From Nesterenkonia alba DSM 19423 (GTDB lineage: Bacteria; Actinomycetota; Actinomycetes; Actinomycetales; Micrococcaceae), in assembly GCF_000421745.1 (NCBI RefSeq), contig NZ_ATXP01000009.1, forward strand, positions 1-64,000: 64,000 nt of DNA. Direction: 5' to 3'. The notes under the pieces are model-generated. The model saw only the letters and a program-made list of their open reading frames with translations. It ran no database searches and was not told the DNA's origin. The first letter of the stretch is position 1; each line of letters begins with the position of its first letter. Positions 33,642 through 42,125 of this stretch are shown here, one piece after another. Position numbers and translations under genes: made by a program.

Positions 33642-36269
33642 CTACTCCTGAGAAGCCAGCTCCACCTGGGAGACCGTGATCTCCTGAGCCGCCTCCCACT
33701 CGGTCACCAGCTCCAGGCTGCGAGCCTTCGTCGCCGCACAGATATCCCCCAGCGCGGATTCAATCTGCCCCACCTGCTCCTGAGGTCCGGTAATCCGCGC
33801 GGAGATAATCTCGGTGCGCTGTTTGACCTTGGCATCAGACTTCGCCCGGCGAATCCCGGTGAGCGCCTCCCCCACTGAATCCAGCAGAGCAGCTGAGCCG
33901 GCGACGTCGTCGAGCTCCTCAGGCTCTGGCCAGGCAGCGGCGTGCACCGAACCCTTCCGCCACCAACGCCACACCTCATCGGTTGCGAAGGGCAGCACCG
34001 GGGCGAAGAGCCGCAGCAACTTATCCAAAGCCGTGGCCAGGGCCGCATGCGCAGACGCCTGAGGCGCCTCTCCCCGACCACCATAGGCACGGTCCTTGAC
34101 CAGCTCCACATAGTCATCTGTGAACTGCCAGAAGAAGCTCTCGGTGATCTGCAGCGCCCGCGCGTAGTCATAGTTCTCGAAGTGCTCAGTAGCCTGCTGG
34201 ATCACCTCCCGCAGTGCCGCCAGCAGAGCCCGGTCAAGCGGCTCAGTCACCACCTCCGCACCCCGTTCACCGGTCACGATGTGCGCCTCGGTGACTCCCT
34301 GAGCCAGAGCGAACTTCGAGGCATTCAGCAACTTGATGGCCAAACGCCGGCCGATCTTCATCTGCGCTTCTTCAAACGCGGTGTCCGCCCCGAGCTTCGC
34401 CGAAGCCGCCCAATACCGGACCGCATCCGTGCCGAACTTCTCCAGCACGTCATCGGGCACGACGACGTTACCTTTCGACTTCGACATCTTCTTCCGGTCC
34501 GGATCCAGGATCCACCCGGAGATGGCGGTGTTCGTCCACGGCACCGAATCGTGCAGCGAGTGAGCACGCACCACAGTGGAAAACAGCCAGGTCCGAATGA
34601 TGTCATGCCCCTGCGGCCGCAGGTCATACGGGAAAACTCGGGTGAAGAACTCGTTGTCCCGCTCCCACTTGCCAGCGATCTGGGGGGTCAACGACGACGT
34701 CGCCCAGGTGTCGAGCACATCGTGCTCCCCGGTAAAACCACCAGGCACCCCGCGCAGCTCCTCGGAGAACCCAGGCGCCGGCTCAGACGAAGGATCCACC
34801 GGCAGCTGAGACTCCTCCGGCAGAATGGGGTTCTCGTAGTCAGGTTCGCCCTCGTCATCGAGCCGGTACCACACCGGGATCGGCACACCGAAGAACCGCT
34901 GACGGGAGATCAGCCAGTCCCCGTTGAGACCCTCCACCCAGTTTTCGTACCGGGCCCGCATGAACCCAGGGTGCCAGTCGATGTTGCGGCCGCGTTCAAT
35001 GAGCTCAGCCCGCCGATCGGCGTCGCGCCCGCCGTTACGGATGTACCACTGCCGGGAGGTGACGACCTCCAGCGGCTTGTCCCCCTTCTCGTAGAAGTGG
35101 ACCGCGTGGGTAATCGGCTTTGGTTCCCCGTCAAGCAAGTTGTGCTCACGCAGCAGGTCCACCACGGCTTCCTTCGCCGAGTGCACGGTCTTGCCCGCCA
35201 ACCGCTGGTAGTTCTCTCGCCCGGTCTCAGTGGTTATCCACTCCGGGGTTTCCCGCAAGAACCGACCATCACGGCCGATAAGCGCCCGGGTCGGCAACTG
35301 CAGCTCCCGCCACCACGTCACATCAGTCATGTCACCGAAGGTGCAGATCATCGCAATACCGGAGCCCTTCTCCGGGTCGGCAAGCGAGTGTGCCTTGACC
35401 TCGACGTCGACGTCGAACAGCGGAGAGCGCACTGTGGTGCCGAACAGCGGTTTATACCGCTCATCCTCCGGGTGGGCGACGAGGGCAACACAGGCCGGCA
35501 GCAGCTCCGGGCGGGTCGTTTCGATGAAGACCGGCTCCCCCGTCTGAGTGAAGAACGGGTAACGGTGGTAAGCCCCCGGGCGTTCCTTCGCCTCAAGTTC
35601 TGCTTGGGCCACTGCGGTCCGGAAGCTGACGTCCCACAGCGTGGGCGCCTCCGCGGTGTAGGCATTGCCAGAGCGCACGTCGCGTAAGAAAGCACGCTGG
35701 CTCGCGGCCCGGGACTCATCGTCGATAGTCCGGTAGGTCTGGCGCCAATCCACGGACAGCCCCAGTCGGGTGAACAGGTCCTCGAAAACCTTCTCATCCT
35801 CCACGGTGAGCTTCTCGCAGAGTTCAATGAAGTTCCGCCGACTGATGGCGTCCCAGTCCCGCTGGTTCTTGGCCGGCTTCTGCGGCGGAGTGTAGTTCGG
35901 GTCATACGGCTGGGAGGGATCACAGCGGACCCCGTAGTAGTTCTGCACCCGGCGCTCAGTGGGCAGCCCGTTGTCATCCCACCCCAAGGGGTAGAAGACC
36001 TTCTTGCCGCGCATCCGCTGGAAGCGGGCGACGACGTCAGTCTGGGTGTAGGAGAACATGTGCCCCACGTGAAGGGAGCCCGACGCCGTCGGCGGTGGCG
36101 TATCAATCGAGTACACCTCGTCACGACTCGCCGATTCGTCGAAGTGGTACAACCGCTCATCCCGCCACGCGGCGTTGAGCTTGTCCTCCAACCCTTCGAG
36201 TGCGGGCTTCTCCGGAACGTCAGGGGTCTTGGGTGTGGGCGCGTCTGTGCCCAGGGTGTTCTCAGCCAT
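33642..36269 (-). CDS. valS: Valyl-tRNA synthetase
   Basis: A class I synthetase of 875 residues. It carries the HIGH-type motif SGSLHVGHMF (about 64-73), the editing domain (EPVFIETTRPELLPACVALV), the KMSKS motif KKMSKSKGN and the anticodon-binding helices. I start at ATG 36269 (MAENTLGTD); the frame extends to 36320 but that overlaps the divergent SDR start. No T-box motif is seen in the 49 bp between valS and the SDR gene. The downstream membrane-protein gene follows after 15 bp. Confidence 0.96.
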   Translation of the reverse strand: MAENTLGTDAPTPKTPDVPEKPALEGLEDKLNAAWRDERLYHFDESASRDEVYSIDTPPPTASGSLHVGHMFSYTQTDVVARFQRMRGKKVFYPLGWDDNGLPTERRVQNYYGVRCDPSQPYDPNYTPPQKPAKNQRDWDAISRRNFIELCEKLTVEDEKVFEDLFTRLGLSVDWRQTYRTIDDESRAASQRAFLRDVRSGNAYTAEAPTLWDVSFRTAVAQAELEAKERPGAYHRYPFFTQTGEPVFIETTRPELLPACVALVAHPEDERYKPLFGTTVRSPLFDVDVEVKAHSLADPEKGSGIAMICTFGDMTDVTWWRELQLPTRALIGRDGRFLRETPEWITTETGRENYQRLAGKTVHSAKEAVVDLLREHNLLDGEPKPITHAVHFYEKGDKPLEVVTSRQWYIRNGGRDADRRAELIERGRNIDWHPGFMRARYENWVEGLNGDWLISRQRFFGVPIPVWYRLDDEGEPDYENPILPEESQLPVDPSSEPAPGFSEELRGVPGGFTGEHDVLDTWATSSLTPQIAGKWERDNEFFTRVFPYDLRPQGHDIIRTWLFSTVVRAHSLHDSVPWTNTAISGWILDPDRKKMSKSKGNVVVPDDVLEKFGTDAVRYWAASAKLGADTAFEEAQMKIGRRLAIKLLNASKFALAQGVTEAHIVTGERGAEVVTEPLDRALLAALREVIQQATEHFENYDYARALQITESFFWQFTDDYVELVKDRAYGGRGEAPQASAHAALATALDKLLRLFAPVLPFATDEVWRWWRKGSVHAAAWPEPEELDDVAGSAALLDSVGEALTGIRRAKSDAKVKQRTEIISARITGPQEQVGQIESALGDICAATKARSLELVTEWEAAQEITVSQVELASQE

Positions 36270-36318
36270 GTTGCTCAGTCTCTCACGCTGGGCACCGCTG
36301 GAGACTATCCTGGGACGC

Positions 36319-37080
36319 ATGATGACTCAGCCGCAGACCCGCAGTGCCCTGGTGACCGGTGCCTCCTCCGGGATCGGTGCCGCCACCGCTCTCCGCCTCA
36401 CCGCGGAAGGTTGGCGAGTGTTCGCGCTGGCCCGCCGGGCCGAGAAGCTTGAACACCTCGCCGAGCAGGAAGGCATTGTGCCAGTGGTCTGCGATGTCAC
36501 CGAGCCTGCGCAGGTGGCTGAGGCACTGAAAACCGTCACTGAGGCCGGAGGCATCGATACCCTCATTAACAATGCCGGCGGAGCCCTGGGTGTGGACCCG
36601 GTGGCCGAAGGCCGGTTAGAGGACTGGCGGTGGATGTACGAGGTCAACGTCCTCGGCACCCTGAACATGATTCAGGCGTTTTTGCCCATGCTGCGTGAGC
36701 ACGGTGAAGGCACCATCGTGAACCTGACCTCCACTGCCGGACTGGTGCCCTACGAAGGCGGAGCCGGGTACAACGCGGCCAAGTTCGGCGAGCACGCCCT
36801 GACCGGCGCCCTGCGGCTGGAAGAGGCCGAACACAATGTCCGCGTGGTGGAGATCCTCCCCGGCATGGTGAAAACCGAGGAGTTCTCCGCCAAACGGTTA
36901 CGCGGGGATGCCGCCGCCGCGGAGAAGGTTTACGCCGGAGTGGAGAAGCCGCTGGTTGCCGACGACGTCGCCGCGGTGATCGCCCAGGCAGTGATGCTTC
37001 CGCACCACATCAACTTAGATCAGGTCGTGGTCCGGCCGGTGGCCCAGGCCGCCCAGCACAAAGTTATCCGCAGAGGCTGA
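36319..37080 (+). CDS. Short-chain dehydrogenase/reductase
   Basis: A 253-residue classical SDR. It shows the cofactor motif VTGASSGIGAA (near residue 12), NNAGGAL, catalytic Ser in NLTSTAG and the YNAAK catalytic Tyr and Lys. Such enzymes reduce or oxidise small alcohols and ketones with NAD(P)H; the YdfG-like overall look suggests a hydroxy-acid or serine dehydrogenase, but I would not fix a substrate. Start ATG 36319 (or the next ATG at 36322) has TATCCT 7 nt upstream, the leaderless layout. It is divergent from valS. Confidence 0.9.
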   Translation: MMTQPQTRSALVTGASSGIGAATALRLTAEGWRVFALARRAEKLEHLAEQEGIVPVVCDVTEPAQVAEALKTVTEAGGIDTLINNAGGALGVDPVAEGRLEDWRWMYEVNVLGTLNMIQAFLPMLREHGEGTIVNLTSTAGLVPYEGGAGYNAAKFGEHALTGALRLEEAEHNVRVVEILPGMVKTEEFSAKRLRGDAAAAEKVYAGVEKPLVADDVAAVIAQAVMLPHHINLDQVVVRPVAQAAQHKVIRRG

Positions 37081-37144
37081 GGCCGACGCCGCGGGGGAAT
37101 CGCAGCGGCCTCGCGACGGAATCCCGCCATGGACGGCCTCAGCC
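37075..37144. terminator. Long-loop inverted repeat between convergent genes
   Basis: GGCTGAGGCCG (37075-37085) and CGGCCTCAGCC (37134-37144) form a perfect 11 bp stem enclosing 48 nt. The left arm includes the SDR stop codon, and the convergent nitroreductase gene ends at 37172. A termination role is possible; the long loop makes it uncertain. Confidence 0.35.
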
Positions 37145-37171
37145 GCGGAGAGAGGCTCCCACTGAGAGCGC

Positions 37172-37774
37172 CTAGTCGAAGACGGGGCGCTCGGTCCGGC
37201 TGCGCTTGAGCTCGAAGAAGTACGGGTAGCTGGCCAGCGCGACCGCACCGTCGAAAATCTTGCCGGCCTCTTCCCCGGTGGGGATCCGGGTAATGACCGG
37301 GCCGAAGAACGCAGTGCCCTGGAAAGCCACAATCGGAGTGCCGACGTCCTGGCCTACCTTGGAGATACCCTCCTGGTGGGAGGCGCGCATCCGTTCATCA
37401 TTCTTATCTGTCTTGGCATCTTCTAGCAGTGAGGCATCCGCACCGATCTGCTGGAGCGCTTTGGCGGTAGCGTCAGCGAAGTCCTTATTGCCCTCGTTGT
37501 GAATCTGCGTTCCGACCGCGGTGTAGAACTCCCCGACCTTCTCTGGGCCGTGGGCAACCTCCACAGCAGTGGCTGCGCGGGAAGGGATCCAGCGGGCGGC
37601 AACCTCAGGGTCCTCCGCTGGTGAGGGGTTCTTGTCTTCGTTGAGCACACCGAGGCTCATCACATTCCAGTGCACTTCGATGTCGCGGACCTTTTCCACT
37701 TCCAGGATCCAGCGTGAAGTCACCCAGGCGAAGGGGCACAGGGGATCGAACCAGAAGTCAACGCGCTCAGCCAT
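37172..37774 (-). CDS. Mycothiol-dependent-nitroreductase-like DsbA-family protein (second active-site Cys missing)
   Basis: A 200-residue DsbA-fold protein strongly resembling mycobacterial Rv2466c over its full length: FWFDPLCPFAW, TSRWILEVEKVRDIEV, VMSLGVLNE, HNEGN, DVGTP, AFFGPVITRIPTGEEAGK and the end FFELKRSRTE. Rv2466c is a mycothiol-dependent thiol-disulfide and nitro reductase with a CPWC active site. Here the motif is CPFA, so only the first Cys (15) remains. A monothiol mechanism through a mixed disulfide with mycothiol would still be possible. mtr lies upstream on the same strand, separated by 224 bp rich in repeats that probably regulate this gene. Confidence 0.85.
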   Translation of the reverse strand: MAERVDFWFDPLCPFAWVTSRWILEVEKVRDIEVHWNVMSLGVLNEDKNPSPAEDPEVAARWIPSRAATAVEVAHGPEKVGEFYTAVGTQIHNEGNKDFADATAKALQQIGADASLLEDAKTDKNDERMRASHQEGISKVGQDVGTPIVAFQGTAFFGPVITRIPTGEEAGKIFDGAVALASYPYFFELKRSRTERPVFD

Positions 37775-37862
37775 GAGACTCTCCTTGAGTTGAGAAACAA
37801 AGGTGTTCCTGTGGTGCCAACCACGCCGACGTCGTCGTCATTCCTCCCCCCCAGCTTCATGT

Positions 37863-37924
37863 TTCCCACCGATAATGCTGCTTCCCACCGGAATTCCCGT
37901 GGGAAAGAGTAATTTGGGTGGGAA
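37863..37924. repeat. Four TTCCCAC half-sites, two direct and two inverted, ~18-19 bp apart
   Basis: TTCCCACC occurs at 37863-37870 and 37882-37889. Its complement occurs at about 37899-37905 (GTGGGAA) and 37917-37924 (GGTGGGAA). All four fall upstream of the nitroreductase-like gene (start 37774). The regular spacing and 2+2 arrangement look like an operator cluster. No regulator can be named. Confidence 0.55.
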
Positions 37925-37994
37925 GTTTGGGGCGGGGCGGGGAGGCAGGGCGGCACGGGCAGGGATGTGACAGCGGGGGAAGTTTGGGGCGGGG
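37923..37994. repeat. Direct repeat AAGTTTGGGGCGGGG
   Basis: Two copies of AAGTTTGGGGCGGGG start at 37923 and 37980, 57 bp apart, with G-rich sequence between them. They lie between the TTCCCAC cluster and the 3' end of mtr. They may be regulatory or simple G-run expansions. Confidence 0.45.
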
Positions 37995-37998
37995 GAGG

Positions 37999-39441
37999 TT
38001 AAAGCGGGGCGTCGGCGGGGACGGGGACCTCAAGCCCCAGCAGTGCGTTCTCCACCACTTCCATCAGCGCCGGGTGGATCCAGTACTGCCCCCTGGCCGC
38101 GGTGTAGGCGTCGGTGCCGAAGCTCATCGCCTGCACCACCGGCTGAATGAGGTTGGAGGCCTGATATCCCACCGCGTGGGCCCCTAGGATCTGCCCGTTA
38201 CGCCGGTCGGCGATGATCTTGAACAGCCCGGTCTCATCCTCCATCGCCCACCCGTAGGCCGTGTCACCATAGCGCTGCGTCTTGACCGTGACGTGCTCAG
38301 CACCGATCTGGTCCATCGCCTGCTGCTGTGTCAGCCCTACCTGAGCAATCTCCGGGTGGGAGAACACCGCCGAGGGGATCGCCTCGTGCCGTGCGGTACG
38401 CAGCTGCCCCGGGTTCTCCAGATTGTGGGCGACCACTCTCGCCTCATGGTTGGCGACGTGTTTGAGCATCGCCTCCGAACTGATGTCCCCCAGCGCGTAG
38501 AGCCCTTCGACCGGTTCACCGCCAGCAAGAACCCGCTGGTAAGCATCCACGGCGATCCGCCCGTCAGCGTGGAGATCCAACCCGGCCTCGGCAGCTCCCA
38601 CCAGGTCACTATTGGGGACCCGACCGATGGCAATGAGCACGACGTCGGCGTCGTACTCTTCTGCCCGACCATCAGAGGTCACCACATGCGCGGTCACCCC
38701 ACCTTCAGAGCGTTCGACGACGCCAGCTAAGGTCCGCTGATACCGCACCGTCCAGTTCTGCTCGGCCTGGGCGGAGTATGCATCGGCGATCTCGGCATCG
38801 AGTTGGTTCATCAACCCCTGGCTACGGTTGAGTTGGGTGACCTCGCTGCCCAAACCGGAAAAGATCCCGGCGAACTCGCACGCAATATAGCCACCACCGA
38901 TGATGAGTAGCCGCTGCGGGAACTCCTCCAGTCGCATGATGGTCTCCGAGGTGTGCACCTGCTCCAGCCCGATACCCGGCACCTCCGGGACCGCCGGACG
39001 AGAACCGGCGGCGATGACCAGTTGTTCGGCGGTGACCTGTTGGCCTGAAGCGGTCCGGAAAGAATGCGTCCCCGTGAGGGTGACCTTCTCGCTGAGCAGT
39101 TCGACATGGGCGAGCTCTTCGCGGTACTGACGCCCACCGGAGGAGATCGCGTCCACCCGCGCGAAAATCCGGTCCCGGATACCGGCCCAATCGGCACCCA
39201 GCGTCTGGGCGTTCACTCCCACCCGGGCCGCTTCTTCGGGCAAACGGGCCAGGTGGGCGGGTCGGACAAACATCTTGGTGGGGATGCACCCCACATTGAG
39301 GCAGGTGCCCCCGAACGCCCCGGTGGCGTCGATGCCCTTATCAGCGAGCACGACCTTCTTGTCATCCCAGAACGGGGTGATGAGCGAGTTGCCAGAGCCG
39401 GAGCCAATGATCGCCAGGTCGGCGGTGAGAGGTGAAGCCAT
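37999..39441 (-). CDS. mtr: Mycothione reductase
   Basis: The enzyme reduces mycothiol disulfide with NADPH, keeping the actinobacterial thiol pool reduced. It is a 480-residue flavoprotein disulfide reductase: FAD motif IIGSGSGNS near the N-terminus, redox pair GGTCLNVGC, NAD(P) motif IIGGGYIACEFA, IGRVPNSD, ALGDISS and the C-terminal HPALMEVVENAL with the catalytic His-Glu. SGSGNS and YWIHPALMEVVENALLGL are characteristic of Mtr rather than glutathione reductase or lipoamide dehydrogenase. I start at ATG 39441 (MASPLTADL); an ATG four codons upstream is possible. Confidence 0.92.
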   Translation of the reverse strand: MASPLTADLAIIGSGSGNSLITPFWDDKKVVLADKGIDATGAFGGTCLNVGCIPTKMFVRPAHLARLPEEAARVGVNAQTLGADWAGIRDRIFARVDAISSGGRQYREELAHVELLSEKVTLTGTHSFRTASGQQVTAEQLVIAAGSRPAVPEVPGIGLEQVHTSETIMRLEEFPQRLLIIGGGYIACEFAGIFSGLGSEVTQLNRSQGLMNQLDAEIADAYSAQAEQNWTVRYQRTLAGVVERSEGGVTAHVVTSDGRAEEYDADVVLIAIGRVPNSDLVGAAEAGLDLHADGRIAVDAYQRVLAGGEPVEGLYALGDISSEAMLKHVANHEARVVAHNLENPGQLRTARHEAIPSAVFSHPEIAQVGLTQQQAMDQIGAEHVTVKTQRYGDTAYGWAMEDETGLFKIIADRRNGQILGAHAVGYQASNLIQPVVQAMSFGTDAYTAARGQYWIHPALMEVVENALLGLEVPVPADAPL

Positions 39442-39562
39442 GGGCCTATTCAATCACCAGCCTGTAGCCCTCTTCGAGGGTCTCACCCCCAAGGTGCTGG
39501 TGATCCATCTCATGGTGGTCGGCGCGGTGAACAATACGGTGTGAGGTCCTAAAATGGGGTCC

Positions 39563-39892
39563 ATGATCCTCATCGTTGTGAAGTTCCCCGTTAAGCCCGA
39601 GTACGCCGACCGTTGGCCGGAGATCACCCGGGAGTTCACCGAGGCCACCCGCGCCGAACCAGGCAATAAGTTCTTCGAGTGGTCCCGCAGCCTTGAGAAC
39701 CCCAACGAATACGTCCTGGTGGAAGGATTTGAGGACGACGCCGCCGAGGCTCACGTCACCAGCGACCACTTTAAGAAGGCAACCAGCACTGAGAGCGAGA
39801 TGTACCAGGCCCTGGCCGCCACGCCCAAGATCATCTCCCGGACCATCGACGCCGAGGGATGGGAAGAGATGGGAGAGATGCAGAAGGGCTGA
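39563..39892 (+). CDS. Antibiotic-biosynthesis-monooxygenase (ABM) domain protein, quinol-monooxygenase-like
   Basis: About 109 residues with a single dimeric alpha/beta-barrel ABM domain: MILIVVKFPVKPEYADRWP, EPGNKFFEWSRS, YVLVEGFEDDAA and HVTSDHFKK. Members such as YgiN oxidise quinols or act on small aromatic compounds without a cofactor; some are heme-degrading. Start ATG 39563 has TAAAAT 7 nt upstream (leaderless); an ATG three codons earlier lies within that box. Divergent from mtr. Confidence 0.8.
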   Translation: MILIVVKFPVKPEYADRWPEITREFTEATRAEPGNKFFEWSRSLENPNEYVLVEGFEDDAAEAHVTSDHFKKATSTESEMYQALAATPKIISRTIDAEGWEEMGEMQKG

Positions 39893-39950
39893 CTGACCCT
39901 CCGGCGGGAACCTCCCACAGCGGTAGGGCCCGTATCCCTATGATGGAGGG

Positions 39951-40757
39951 GTGCAGATCTTAAGCGTCTCTAGTCTGAAAGGCGGGGTCGGGAAGACCTC
40001 GGTCACCATGGGCCTGGCCTCCTCGGCCCTCAATAATGGCGTGAAGACGCTGGTGATCGACCTTGACCCGCATGCCGACGCCACCACGGGGCTGTCTGTT
40101 TCCCGCGGGGCCGGCCGGGAAGCGGGGCTGCTGCTGAAAGAGGCCCGTAAGGCTCGTCTCAATGACCACGCGGTGCCTTCGGGGTGGCTGGAGCTGCTGC
40201 CCCCGGAGAAGCGTAAGAACGCCAGGCTGGATGTCATCGTCGGCTCGGCTCTCTCGGCAACATTCGACAGACCGGATATCCGCCCCCGGGATATGAAACG
40301 TTTGAAGACCCTGGTGGACGGGGTCAGCGGCTATGACCTGGTGCTGGTGGACTGCCCACCGTCCCTGTCTGGACTGACGCGGATTGCCTGGGCGGCTTCC
40401 CACCAAGTGCTGTTGGTGGCTGAACCCAGCCTGTTCTCCGTGGCCGGGACCGAACGCACGATGCGGGCCATTCGCATGTTCTCCAATGAATTCGCCCCCC
40501 AGCTGACACAGGCGGGTGTGGTGGTCAACCGCGCCCGGGCTGACTCCGCGGAGCACGAATACCGCCTGTTGGAGATGGAACGGCTCTACGCGGATAAACT
40601 CATGCTCCCGGTGCTGGAAGAGAACCCCCATTGGCAGCAAATTCAGGGAGCTGCCTACCCGGTGCATCAGTGGCCCGGAGATCAGGTGCGGGATATGGCC
40701 AAGAGCTTCGATGAGCTGCTCCGCCAACTCGTACCGGCTAAGAAACTCAGCGGCTAA
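39951..40757 (+). CDS. ParA/Soj-like ATPase
   Basis: A 268-residue deviant-Walker-A ATPase: LKGGVGKTS (about 9-17), LVIDLDPHADATTGL and VDCPPSLSGLTRIA. ParA proteins bind DNA non-specifically as ATP dimers and position cargo. No parB lies nearby, and the chromosomal parAB pair is usually near the origin, so this is an orphan ParA-like protein that accompanies the MerR/garA block in related genomes. GTG 39951 is preceded by TATGAT 6 nt upstream, with GGAGGG directly abutting. Convergent with the MerR gene ending at 40869. Confidence 0.85.
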   Translation: MQILSVSSLKGGVGKTSVTMGLASSALNNGVKTLVIDLDPHADATTGLSVSRGAGREAGLLLKEARKARLNDHAVPSGWLELLPPEKRKNARLDVIVGSALSATFDRPDIRPRDMKRLKTLVDGVSGYDLVLVDCPPSLSGLTRIAWAASHQVLLVAEPSLFSVAGTERTMRAIRMFSNEFAPQLTQAGVVVNRARADSAEHEYRLLEMERLYADKLMLPVLEENPHWQQIQGAAYPVHQWPGDQVRDMAKSFDELLRQLVPAKKLSG

Positions 40758-40868
40758 TTCTCCAGTAGGACGCAGGCACGAACTGTTCAGGGCGCTGCCC
40801 GGTGCCCGGTGGAGCGCGTGGGGTCGTGGACCGGTGAGCCGCCCAGGTGTACGCCTATCAGATGGCGC

Positions 40869-41447
40869 CTAGGACGCTTTCTGCTGCTTCTCTGCCCGGC
40901 GCCGGGAGAGTTCGTCCTGGAAGTTCACAGTGGTTTGTTCGGCTGCCGGGCGCACTGCATCTTCGCTGCGTTCCCGTGGCAGTTCGGCCAAGCTGCCTTC
41001 GACTTCGCGCCACACCCGGCCCACAGCAATTCCGAAGACGCCCTGCCCGCCTTGGACTAAGTCAATGACTTCGTCCTGTGAGGTGCATTCGTAGACGGAG
41101 GCACCATCGGACATCAGGGTGATTTGGGCGAGGTCTTCTACTCCTCGTTCACGCAGGTGTTCGATGGCGGCACGGATCTGCTGCAGAGAGACCCCGGTGT
41201 CCAGCAGACGCTTGACCACTTTGAGCACCAGGATGTCCCGGAAGGAGTACAGCCGGGCGCTGCCGGAGCCTGAGGCGTTGCGCAGCGACGGCTCGACGAG
41301 CTTGGTGCGGGCCCAGTAGTCCAGCTGCCGGTAGGTGATGCCCGCGGCAGCGCAGGCCACCGGCCCGCGGTAGCCCATCTCCTCGTTGAGGTCGGGAAGG
41401 CCGTCGTCGAAGAGCGGCGGCGTATCAGCGCGTCGGTCCAAACTCAC
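40869..41447 (-). CDS. MerR-family regulator (Rv1830/ResR-like)
   Basis: A 192-residue MerR protein. The winged helix-turn-helix at about 28-95 has GITYRQLDYWARTKLVEPSLR and RLYSFRDILVLKVVKRLLD, followed by a C-terminal domain with ASVYECTSQDEVIDLV. It corresponds in sequence and position to the mycobacterial Rv1830 type, the last gene of the gcvH-garA-MerR-DUF151-MerR block, linked there to growth and drug tolerance. GTG 41447 follows AAAGGTGACC. No metal-binding cysteines of classical MerR sensors are visible. Confidence 0.88.
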   Translation of the reverse strand: MSLDRRADTPPLFDDGLPDLNEEMGYRGPVACAAAGITYRQLDYWARTKLVEPSLRNASGSGSARLYSFRDILVLKVVKRLLDTGVSLQQIRAAIEHLRERGVEDLAQITLMSDGASVYECTSQDEVIDLVQGGQGVFGIAVGRVWREVEGSLAELPRERSEDAVRPAAEQTTVNFQDELSRRRAEKQQKAS

Positions 41448-41530
41448 CGGTCACCTTTCACATTCATGGGCAGTCCTGTTCAGTGTATCCACGCCGAAGG
41501 CTTCGGGGCCGGTAGTGACCTCAGCGCGTC

Positions 41531-42082
41531 TCATTGGCGGTCAAAGTCTTCGGGACCGGCTTGGTCGAGAAAGCGGTGAAACTCTTCGATCTCCTCTTCG
41601 GAGATGGGACCGCGTGCTGCCACGTGCTGAGCTTCAGGGCTGACCGGTGCGGCTTGGTTGCCTTCTGCGCTGTACTGCGGAGTGATCGAGACCATCTCTA
41701 GGGTGGCCCGATCCATGGTGAGGGAACATTCGGCACGTACGGCGACCGCGACGGCGTCGGAGGCTCTGGCATCAACTTCTTTACCACTGGCCAACCGGAT
41801 GGTCCCGGAGTAGGTGCTTTCATCGTGTAACCCGATCTCCACACTGGCGACGCCGCCACCGAGGTCTTCAAGCACACTGGTCAGCAGGTCATGAGTCATC
41901 GGGCGGGGCGGGATCTCGCCTTGGAGCGCGCGGGCTACGGCAGCAGCTTCAGCGGGGCCGACGACGACGGCGACGTGGTACTCAGCAGCCTCCGGTTCTG
42001 CTCCGCGGAGGATGAGGACAGGCTGGTTGCTGGGCAGTTCGACGCGGACTCCGACGACTTCGAGCTCAACCTGGTGCTCCAT
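41531..42082 (-). CDS. Bifunctional nuclease family protein (DUF151)
   Basis: A 183-residue protein. The BFN/DUF151 domain occupies about 1-130: VRVELPSNQPVLILRGAE, DVLTSVLEDLGG-like helices, EIGLHDESTYSGTIRL and DARASDAVAVAVR. A plant family member has DNase and RNase activity; the bacterial role is unknown. The rest is a Gln/Glu-rich tail ending RFLDQAGPEDF. It sits between the two MerR genes as in Mycobacterium (Rv1829). Confidence 0.88.
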   Translation of the reverse strand: MEHQVELEVVGVRVELPSNQPVLILRGAEPEAAEYHVAVVVGPAEAAAVARALQGEIPPRPMTHDLLTSVLEDLGGGVASVEIGLHDESTYSGTIRLASGKEVDARASDAVAVAVRAECSLTMDRATLEMVSITPQYSAEGNQAAPVSPEAQHVAARGPISEEEIEEFHRFLDQAGPEDFDRQ

Positions 42083-42125
42083 GTCACCAGTGTAGGGCCG
42101 CGACCTGGGGTTTGTGCAGCTGAAT

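Noticed and set aside
31719-33878. 719-codon open frame on the plus strand across ileS and its leader
   Set aside because: It is antisense to ileS and the adjacent membrane-protein gene, has low-complexity Gly/Val/Arg composition and no recognisable domain.
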